NCBI RefSeq assembly: GCF_014195505.1 | Contig: NZ_JACIBV010000001.1 | Span: 2,666,001-2,730,000 of the forward strand | DNA length: 64,000 bases | Source: Nonomuraea dietziae | Lineage (GTDB): Bacteria > Actinomycetota > Actinomycetes > Streptosporangiales > Streptosporangiaceae | Direction: 5' to 3' | Part shown: in pieces, positions 58,308-64,000 of the stretch | Layout of the letters: the number at the start of each line of letters is the position of its first letter | How positions within the stretch are numbered: position 1 is the stretch's first letter | The notes under the pieces: model-generated | Told to the model about the DNA's origin: nothing | Seen by the model: only the letters and a program-made list of their open reading frames with translations | Database searches by the model: none | Program-made: the position numbers and the translations under genes

Positions 58308-60425
58308 ATGGCCACCCCGACAGGTTGGCGTCGAGAAGGCAATTTGCCGGCGGAGCTCACGAGCTTCGTCGGCCGGACGAGGCTGCTCGCCAACCTCAAA
58401 CGCCACTTGTCCGACGAGAACACCAATCTGGTGACCGTGACGGGCATCGGTGGCGTCGGCAAGTCGCGAACGGTTCTGCGCCTGGCGCACCAGGTGCGCG
58501 GGCAGTTCGAGGACGGCGTCTGGTTCGCCGACCTGGCCAGGCTGCAGGACGCGGGCATGGTCAAGAACACCATCGCCTCGGCCCTCGGCGTGGCCGACCA
58601 GTCGGCCCGCGGTGAGTCCGAGTCGCTGTCGGAGTGGGTCGCCAACCGCAACATGCTGCTCATCCTCGACACCTGCGAGCACCTCATCGAGGGCTGCGCC
58701 GAGCTGATCGACGAGCTGCTGCAGGCCAACCCCAACCTGAAGGTGCTGGCCACCAGCCGCCAGTCGCTGCACCTGCCGTACGAGCACGTGGTGCCGGTGC
58801 CTCCGCTGGCCGTGCCCGGCGAGGACCCGCACGAGAACATGTTCACCAACGAGTCGGTGCAGCTGTTCGCGGCCAGGTCGGGTGCGGTCGTGCCCGACTT
58901 CGTGCTCGACGAGCACAACATCGGCTCGGTGGCCGAGCTGTGCCGCAGGCTCGACGGCATCCCGCTGGCGATCGAGCTGGCGGCGGTGCGGCTGCGCGCC
59001 CTGTCGGTCGAGCAGATCCTGGGTCTGCTGACCGACCGCTTCAGCCTGCTCGCCGGCGCGAGCCGTACGGCGCTGCCGCGCCACCAGACGCTGCGCGCGG
59101 CCATCGGGTGGAGCCACGAGCTGTGCGAGCCCGCCGAGCGGCTGCTGTGGGCGCGCCTGTCGGTCTTCGCAGGCGACTTCGAGCTCGACGCGGCCAGGTT
59201 CGTCTGCTCCGACGACCGGCTGCCCGCCGAGGACATCACCGACCTGGTCACCGGCCTGGTGGAGAAGTCGATCCTGCTCATCAGGAGCGACCACGCGGGC
59301 GTGCGTTACAAGCTGATCGACACGCTGGCCGAGTACGGCGAGGAGTGGCTGGAGAAGCTGGGCGAGTCGCAGCGCCTGCGCCACAAGCACCTGGCCTACT
59401 ACCTGAGCCTGGCGCGCCGCAGTGAGGACGCCTGGTCGGGGCCGCGCCAGATCTACTGGTTCGTGCGCATGCGCCAGGAGCACGACAACGTCAGGCTCGC
59501 TCTCGAGCACGCGCTGCGCACGCCGGGCGAGAGCCGGATGGCCCTCGAGCTGCTGTCGTCGCTGTGGTTCATGTGGATCTGCTGCGGCTTCGTCCGCGAG
59601 GGCCGCGTCTACCTCGAGCGCGCGCTGCGCGCCAACCCCGAGCCCAGCAAGGAGCGCTGCAAGGCGCTGTGGGTGCTGTCCTACGTGCGCAGCGCCCAGG
59701 GCGACAGCGTGGGCGCGCTGGAGGCGGCCGAGAAGCGCAGCAGCGAGGCGGTGCTGGTCGGCGATTCACGCGCGGTCATCCTCGCCTCCAAGATGCAGGG
59801 CACGGCCGCGCTGCTCCAGGGCGACCTGCAGAAGGCCAGCGCGCTGCTGGGCATGGCGATCGAGTTCAACACCGGCAACAAGGAGCTCAACCCCGGCCTG
59901 CTGCCCGCCATCGTCGAGCTGTCGATCGTGCTCACCACCCAGGGCGAGCTGTACGAGGCCGAGTCGTTGCTCGTCGACGTCCTGCAGGTGTGCAAGGAGC
60001 GCGGCGAGCTGTGGGTCAGCTCCTACGCCTACTGGGCGCTGTCGATGCCACTGCTGGCCAGCAACAGGCTGGACAGGGCGCTGGAGAGCGCCCAGGAGGG
60101 CCTGCGGATCAAGCGCCACTTCCACGACACCGTGGGCAGCATGATGGTGCTCGAGACGATGGCGCGCATCATGGTGGGCCTCAACCAGCCCGACAGGGCG
60201 GCCAGGGTGCTGGGTGCGCTGCACCAGAACTGGCGGGCGGCGGGGCTGCCGATGTTGGGCGCTCCCTTCTTGACAAGTGAGCACGAAAGGGCAGTCAAGG
60301 AGTGCCAGAAAACTCTCGGTGAGGAGGCCTACCGTCGAGCCTTCGACGCGGGCACCAAGCTGGACCTCGACGAGGCGACGAACCTCGCGCTGGACGACCT
60401 CGACGCGGGACCGGCTCCTGTGTGA
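58308..60425 (+). CDS. STAND/NB-ARC-TPR regulator
   Basis: This 705-residue STAND ATPase is of the AfsR/NB-ARC type without an N-terminal SARP domain or C-terminal LuxR domain. Walker A is GIGGVGKS (46-53), Walker B LLILDTCEHL (about 119-128), then CRRLDGIPLAIELAA and a winged-helix region. Tetratricopeptide-like helices fill the C-terminal half (about 390-690). It lacks an evident DNA-binding domain, so it may act by protein contact. ATG 58308 is preferred (GAGG 6 nt upstream) over GTG 58296. A TACAGT box at 58256-58261 is a promoter candidate. It directly precedes the terpene synthase gene. Confidence 0.88.
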   Translation: MATPTGWRREGNLPAELTSFVGRTRLLANLKRHLSDENTNLVTVTGIGGVGKSRTVLRLAHQVRGQFEDGVWFADLARLQDAGMVKNTIASALGVADQSARGESESLSEWVANRNMLLILDTCEHLIEGCAELIDELLQANPNLKVLATSRQSLHLPYEHVVPVPPLAVPGEDPHENMFTNESVQLFAARSGAVVPDFVLDEHNIGSVAELCRRLDGIPLAIELAAVRLRALSVEQILGLLTDRFSLLAGASRTALPRHQTLRAAIGWSHELCEPAERLLWARLSVFAGDFELDAARFVCSDDRLPAEDITDLVTGLVEKSILLIRSDHAGVRYKLIDTLAEYGEEWLEKLGESQRLRHKHLAYYLSLARRSEDAWSGPRQIYWFVRMRQEHDNVRLALEHALRTPGESRMALELLSSLWFMWICCGFVREGRVYLERALRANPEPSKERCKALWVLSYVRSAQGDSVGALEAAEKRSSEAVLVGDSRAVILASKMQGTAALLQGDLQKASALLGMAIEFNTGNKELNPGLLPAIVELSIVLTTQGELYEAESLLVDVLQVCKERGELWVSSYAYWALSMPLLASNRLDRALESAQEGLRIKRHFHDTVGSMMVLETMARIMVGLNQPDRAARVLGALHQNWRAAGLPMLGAPFLTSEHERAVKECQKTLGEEAYRRAFDAGTKLDLDEATNLALDDLDAGPAPV

Positions 60426-60578
60426 TCATTTCCTCTATGTCCGAAATACCCCTCCGTTTGGCCTCTTATCTCGCTGACGGATTTGGCGCCTTTATGTCCG
60501 GGCATGCCTAAACAATGGCAGTTTTCGCGATCAATTCCGCGGAATGCCACATCCGTCCTCGTGGGAGGCTGCGCACCC

Positions 60579-61595
60579 ATGCCAGAGATGCCGGATTTCT
60601 CTCTTCCTGACCCACACATTCCGTTTCCGTCCAAGCTCAATCCCTTCGAGCCCGTCATCGCCGAGCACACCACGTCATGGGCCCGACGACTGCGTCTCAT
60701 CGAAGGAGAGCGAGCCACCTCCCGCTTCGCCGGCGAGTCCTACTCCAGGCTGGTCGCGAGGCTCTACCCCGAGGCATCGGTGCCCACGCTGGCGCTGGCC
60801 GCCGACCTCAACAGCTGGTTCCACGTCTACGACGACCAGTTCGAGCTGGCCGAAGTGGGCTCCGACCCCGACCTGGCCCGCCGGATGGCCGACAAGTTCG
60901 CGGCCGTGCTGCGCGGCGAACCGCTGGACGACACGGCGGGGCCGATCCTGCACGGGCTCGCCGACATCCGCGACCGCATGCGGATGCACGCCTCCACGGG
61001 CTGGTGGGAGCGGTTCGCCGCCCACCTGCAGGACTGCTTCGAGACGGCCCAGTGGGAGGTGGACAACAGGACCCGTGGGCAGATTCCCGACCCTGACAGC
61101 TATGTCGAGCACAAGCTGAACATCGCCTACGTCCCGCCCTCCTTCGACCTCATCGAGTTAGTCGAGCAGTTCGACGTGCCGGCCGACATCCGGGCCAGCG
61201 TCCCGTACCAGACGATGGTCCACGAGGCGGGCCATGTGGTGGTCTGCACCAACGACCTGATCGGGCTGCACAGGGAGCTGGCGCAGGGCGAGTTCCACAA
61301 CCTCGTGATCGTGTTCTGGAACGCTCTAGGCTGCTCGCTCCAGGAGGCGATCGAGCTCGTCAACTCGAAGATCTCCATGCGCGTCGCGGGCTTCCTCGCC
61401 GCCAAGGCGGCGATCAGCGCCACCTTCGACGAACTGGGCACCGACTACAACGTCAGGCGTGGCACCATGCGCTGCGTGGCCGGACTCGAGCACTGGATGC
61501 GCGGCTACCTCGACTGGGCGCGTGAGTCCCAGCGCTTCTCCGACCCGCTGCTCAGGGGCCAGGTCAAGGGGTTCCATCACGAGTTGATCAGCTGA
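60579..61595 (+). CDS. Class I terpene synthase with variant motifs
   Basis: This 338-residue bacterial-type terpene cyclase ionises a prenyl diphosphate with Mg2+. The aspartate-rich motif is DDQFE (85-89) and the second metal motif is NDLIGLHRE (225-233), where the usual Ser/Thr of the NSE triad is Gly229. The C-terminal RY pair appears as Arg319-Phe320 (ESQRFSD). It otherwise matches the alpha-helical fold (EHTTSWARRL at the N-terminus). ATG 60579 follows GGGAGG. The 60426-60578 spacer is less GC-rich, with no clear hairpin. No P450 or prenyltransferase adjoins it, so substrate length and product are unknown. Confidence 0.93.
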   Translation: MPEMPDFSLPDPHIPFPSKLNPFEPVIAEHTTSWARRLRLIEGERATSRFAGESYSRLVARLYPEASVPTLALAADLNSWFHVYDDQFELAEVGSDPDLARRMADKFAAVLRGEPLDDTAGPILHGLADIRDRMRMHASTGWWERFAAHLQDCFETAQWEVDNRTRGQIPDPDSYVEHKLNIAYVPPSFDLIELVEQFDVPADIRASVPYQTMVHEAGHVVVCTNDLIGLHRELAQGEFHNLVIVFWNALGCSLQEAIELVNSKISMRVAGFLAAKAAISATFDELGTDYNVRRGTMRCVAGLEHWMRGYLDWARESQRFSDPLLRGQVKGFHHELIS

Positions 61596-61778
61596 TCAGC
61601 CGAGCAGATCGTCGTCGCCGACATGCGGGCGGTGTCCACCGCGCTGGGCACCCCCGCGTGCGGGCGCCCCCGCCTCGCGCTCCTCGTCGAACACCGCGCC
61701 TTCTGGCTGTGCCGCCCGTCCCTGCCGGGCCGAGCCTCCTGGTGGCGAACCCCCCTCCGGCTCGGGGTCCTGGTTCAT
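61596..61778 (-). CDS. Small acidic, Gly/Pro-rich ORF
   Basis: This 60-codon ORF from ATG 61778 (MNQDPEPEGGSPPGGSARQG) has a GGAGA ribosome site 9 nt upstream and ends GDDDLLG right at the terpene synthase stop. An in-frame ATG at 61787 is also possible. The composition suggests a disordered protein. The competing frame is arginine-rich and less plausible. Family unknown. Confidence 0.45.
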   Translation of the reverse strand: MNQDPEPEGGSPPGGSARQGRAAQPEGAVFDEEREAGAPARGGAQRGGHRPHVGDDDLLG

Positions 61779-61872
61779 GTTCGGCATTCTCCATCGATAT
61801 GGTGCCGTGCACGGAATCGTTCCGGCTCGCCGTAGGTTCAGGAGAGAGTACCGAGGGAAAGGCTGATCAACT

Positions 61873-62778
61873 GTGTTCGACCCGACGGATCTCTACCGGC
61901 TGGCCGAGGAGACCCCCGAGCTCATCGACCCGGTGCTGGTGTACCACTTCGACGGCTTCGTCGACGCGGGCGGCGCCGGGCGGCTCGCGCTGGGCCACCT
62001 GCTTGCCGAGCTGGAGCACAGCGTCGTGGCGACCTTCGACGTCGACCGCCTGCTCGACTACCGTTCGCGGCGGCCGACCATGACCTTCGACACCGACAGA
62101 TGGGTCGGCTACGAGGCTCCCGAGCTGGCCCTGCGCCAGGCGCGTGATCTCACGGGCACGCCGTTCCTGGTGCTGAGCGGGCCCGAGCCCGACAGGGAGT
62201 GGGAGCTGTTCACCGCGGCCGTCACCTCGCTGGCCGAGCGGCTGGGGGTGAGCAAGATGGTCACCGTGCACGGCATCCCCATGGCCGTGCCGCACACCAG
62301 GCCGCTGGGCGTCACCTCGCACGCCAGCAGGCCCGAGCTGATCAACTCCCAGGTGAGCGCGTTCGGCAGGGTTCAGGTGCCGGGCAGCGTGGCGGCGCTG
62401 CTGGAGTACCGGATGAGCGAGCTGGGGCGTGACGCGCTCGGCTACGCCGTCCATGTGCCCCACTACCTGTCGCAGGCGGAGTACCCGCAGGCCGCCGTGG
62501 CGGCGCTGGAGGCGGTGACCAGGGGCACCGGGCTGGTGTTCCCGATGGAGAGCCTGCACGAGGCGGCCAGGCGCACCACCTCGGAGATCGAGGAGCAGAT
62601 CGAGTCCTCCGCCGAGCTGTCGTCGGCGATCAAGGGGCTGGAGCAGCAGTACGACGCCTTCGCCGGTGGCGAGGACCGCGAGAACCTGATGGCAGAGAGC
62701 ACCCCGATGCCGACGGGCGACGAGCTGGCCGCGCAGTTCGAGGCCTTCCTCGCCGAGCGGGACGACCGGGAGGGCTGA
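61873..62778 (+). CDS. PAC2-family protein
   Basis: This 301-residue protein belongs to the PAC2 (proteasome-assembly-chaperone-2-like) family common in proteasome-bearing Actinobacteria. Landmarks are VLVYHFDGFVDAGGAGRLAL, FLVLSGPEPDREWELFTAAV, TVHGIPMAVPHTRPLGVTSH and VHVPHYLSQAEYPQAAVAAL. A helical C-terminus carries an SSEIEEQIE-like coiled coil. A role in proteasome-linked assembly is inferred from the family only. GTG 61873 has AAAGG about 10 nt upstream. Confidence 0.93.
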   Translation: MFDPTDLYRLAEETPELIDPVLVYHFDGFVDAGGAGRLALGHLLAELEHSVVATFDVDRLLDYRSRRPTMTFDTDRWVGYEAPELALRQARDLTGTPFLVLSGPEPDREWELFTAAVTSLAERLGVSKMVTVHGIPMAVPHTRPLGVTSHASRPELINSQVSAFGRVQVPGSVAALLEYRMSELGRDALGYAVHVPHYLSQAEYPQAAVAALEAVTRGTGLVFPMESLHEAARRTTSEIEEQIESSAELSSAIKGLEQQYDAFAGGEDRENLMAESTPMPTGDELAAQFEAFLAERDDREG

Positions 62779-62795
62779 GCGCCGCCGGGAGCGGG

Positions 62796-63701
62796 CTAGT
62801 GGTGCCTGGCCCCCTCGTGGTCGACGTGGCCCGCCGGTTCGAGCTGCAGCGTGGAGTGCTCCACGTCGAAGTGCCCCGCCAGGCACTCGTGCAGCCGGTC
62901 GAGCAGCGGGCCGCACCTGGTCAGGGCCTCCTCCTCCACCACCACGTGGGCCGACATCACCGGCACCCCCGAGGTGATGGTCCAGGCGTGCAGGTCGTGG
63001 ACGTCGGTGACGCCAGGCGCCTCCAGCAGGTGCTTGCGCACCTCGGCCAGGTCGACGCCCCTGGGCGTGGCCTCGAGCAGGATGTCGACGGCCTCCCTGA
63101 GCAGCTTCCAGGTGCGCGGCAGGATCAGCAGCGCGATGACGATCGAGATGAGCGCGTCGGCGGCGACCCATCCGGTGAGCTGGATGACGATCGCGCCGGT
63201 GAGCACCGCCACCGAGCCGAGCAGGTCGCCCAGCACCTCCAGGTAGGCGCCCTTGAGGTTGAGGCTCTCGTCCTTGCCGTCGCGCAGCAGCCACAGCCCG
63301 AGCCCGTTGGCCACCAGGCCGACCGCGGCGGTGACCATCATGATCGTGCCGCCGACCGGCTCGGGGTCGGCGAAGCGCCGTACGGCCTCGACGAGGATGT
63401 AGCCGCTCAGCCCGAGCAGCAGCACCGCGTTGACGGCGGCGGCGAGGATCTCGGCCCGCTGGTAGCCGAACGTCCTGCGCGCGCTGGCGGGCTTGCCCGC
63501 GATCCAGATCGCGAACAGGGCGAGGGCGATGCCCGCGCCGTCGGTGGCCATGTGACCCGCGTCGGCGAGCAGGGCGAGGCTTCCTGACATGATCGCGCCC
63601 ACGACCTGGACGACCAGGACGCTCAGGGTGAGCGGCAGGACGATCATCAGCCTCTTGCGGTGGTGCGCGCTCGCCGTCGCGTGCCCGTGCCCGTGTCCCA
63701 T
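62796..63701 (-). CDS. Cation diffusion facilitator (CzcD-like) metal exporter
   Basis: This 301-residue CDF antiporter has a histidine-rich N-terminus (MGHGHGHATASAHH), six helices and a C-terminal cytoplasmic metal-sensing domain. The helix-2 site is His50/Asp54 (DAGHMATD). Helix 5 has Glu153/Asp157 (LEVLGD) where CzcD-type proteins usually have His/Asp, a change that may alter metal choice. It likely exports Zn(II), Cd(II) or Co(II) in exchange for protons. ATG 63701 lies divergent to a CmtR-like sensor, with an operator array between. Confidence 0.93.
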   Translation of the reverse strand: MGHGHGHATASAHHRKRLMIVLPLTLSVLVVQVVGAIMSGSLALLADAGHMATDGAGIALALFAIWIAGKPASARRTFGYQRAEILAAAVNAVLLLGLSGYILVEAVRRFADPEPVGGTIMMVTAAVGLVANGLGLWLLRDGKDESLNLKGAYLEVLGDLLGSVAVLTGAIVIQLTGWVAADALISIVIALLILPRTWKLLREAVDILLEATPRGVDLAEVRKHLLEAPGVTDVHDLHAWTITSGVPVMSAHVVVEEEALTRCGPLLDRLHECLAGHFDVEHSTLQLEPAGHVDHEGARHH

Positions 63702-63715
63702 GGTTGCGGCCTCCC

Positions 63716-63781
63716 CTGTCTATACAGTCAGCCATGTATATACAGTACGGGCTGTATATACAGCAAACCGTGTATCCTGAT
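63716..63781. promoter_or_regulatory. Operator array: CTGTATATACAG repeated every 18 bp
   Basis: Three 12-bp palindromes start at 63716 (CTGTCTATACAG), 63734 (ATGTATATACAG) and 63752 (CTGTATATACAG, perfect). A half-site (GTGTAT) follows at 63770. The period is exactly 18 bp across the divergent CDF and CmtR-like promoters. A TATCCT -10 (63773-63778) ends 7 nt before GTG 63786. Confidence 0.9.
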
Positions 63782-63785
63782 AATC

Positions 63786-64000
63786 GTGTTCACTGTGGAG
63801 ACCCGGCTCGACGCGATGGCCAGGATCGGCAGAGCCCTGGCCGACCCCAACCGCTGCCGCCTGCTCATCGCCCTGCTGCAGGGCCCCTCCTATCCGGCGA
63901 GGCTCGCCGACGAGCTGGGCCTGACCAGGCAGAACGTCTCCAACCACCTGGCCTGCCTGCGCGGCTGCGGGCTGGTCGTCGCGGTCCCCGAGGGACGGCA
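63786..64000 (+). CDS. cmtR: CmtR-like ArsR-family metal sensor, partial
   Basis: This ArsR/SmtB winged-helix repressor is cut by the window edge after 71 codons. The sequence aligns without gaps to mycobacterial CmtR, a Cd(II)/Pb(II) sensor, through IGRALADPNRCRLLIALLQG, LGLTRQNVSNHLACLRGCGL and PEGRQ. The metal-binding cysteines fall at the same positions, Cys57 and Cys61; the third CmtR cysteine (102) lies outside the window. It starts at GTG 63786, probably leaderless. It should repress itself and the divergent CDF exporter through the 18-bp-periodic operators. Confidence 0.9.
   Translation, partial: MFTVETRLDAMARIGRALADPNRCRLLIALLQGPSYPARLADELGLTRQNVSNHLACLRGCGLVVAVPEGR

Noticed and set aside
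60426..60578. Riboswitch or attenuator in the lower-GC leader of the terpene synthase
   Set aside because: No stable alternating stems were visible by eye, and the two ATGTCCG words there are too short to support a call.
1..64000. Mobile element, prophage or tRNA-linked integration island
   Set aside because: No transposase, integrase, flanking direct repeats, tRNA gene or compositional break was seen; coding style is uniform throughout.

Overview
This window reads as chromosomal DNA of a high-GC actinobacterium. Four things point that way: GC-rich third codon positions in nearly every gene, frequent GTG starts, many TANNNT -10 boxes 6-8 nt upstream of a start codon (leaderless mRNAs), and the actinobacterial order Nif3 protein - zinc-ribbon protein - RNase H/acid phosphatase - rnpB. 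Frequent AGG arginine codons and the gene content would suit Streptosporangiaceae (a Nonomuraea-like genus), but that placement is inference. I see no rRNA, tRNA, insertion sequence, prophage or CRISPR array. No stretch longer than about 220 bases lacks a feature.

Layout. 1-9.5 kb: two PH-domain membrane proteins, a PEBP lipoprotein, a low-complexity membrane-anchored protein, a SulP transporter fused to a beta-carbonic anhydrase, an NAD-dependent epimerase, a MarR regulator controlling a small membrane protein through twin palindromes, and two coupled acetyltransferases. 9.2-13.1 kb: housekeeping block with rnpB, two tiny coupled ORFs, RNase H/acid phosphatase, zinc-ribbon protein and Nif3 protein. 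13.2-18.9 kb: coupled flavin monooxygenase, M19 dipeptidase and M20 peptidase, then an acetyltransferase and an Nramp-like transporter broken by one extra base. 18.95-25.7 kb: a fused double MDR oxidoreductase behind a SoxR/MerR-type promoter, a WYL regulator, a C45-type hydrolase, a NarL-type two-component system and an AhpD-like protein. 25.7-29.3 kb: acyl-CoA synthetase plus two acyl-CoA dehydrogenases. 29.4-34.8 kb: two tandem paralogous histidine kinases without a response regulator, then TetR, an AurF-like diiron oxygenase and an SDR.

34.8-49.3 kb: a methyltransferase; a glycoside-uptake locus (GH5 enzyme, two permeases, binding protein, divergent LacI with three operators); a Gfo/Idh/MocA and DUF6807 pair with a different LacI-type operator; TetR with a divergent NmrA-type oxidoreductase; an MFS transporter; CopC and CopD with a convergent membrane protein; and an acetyltransferase. 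49.3-58.2 kb: a two-gene ABC exporter, a divergent large LuxR-type ATPase regulator, and an unusual operon in which one polypeptide carries an extracytoplasmic S15/CocE-like hydrolase, a transmembrane helix and a cytoplasmic ABC ATPase, followed by its permease. A 37-residue gene lies on the opposite strand. 58.3-61.6 kb: a STAND/NB-ARC-TPR regulator and a class I terpene synthase with altered catalytic motifs. 61.6-64 kb: a small acidic ORF, a PAC2 protein, a CDF metal exporter and a divergent CmtR-like sensor sharing an operator array with an exact 18-bp period.

Best candidates for new biology are the hydrolase-TM-ABC fusion operon (54.6-58.1 kb), the terpene synthase with its STAND regulator, the CmtR/CDF operator array, the SoxR-box double-MDR enzyme and the TetR-AurF-SDR cassette.
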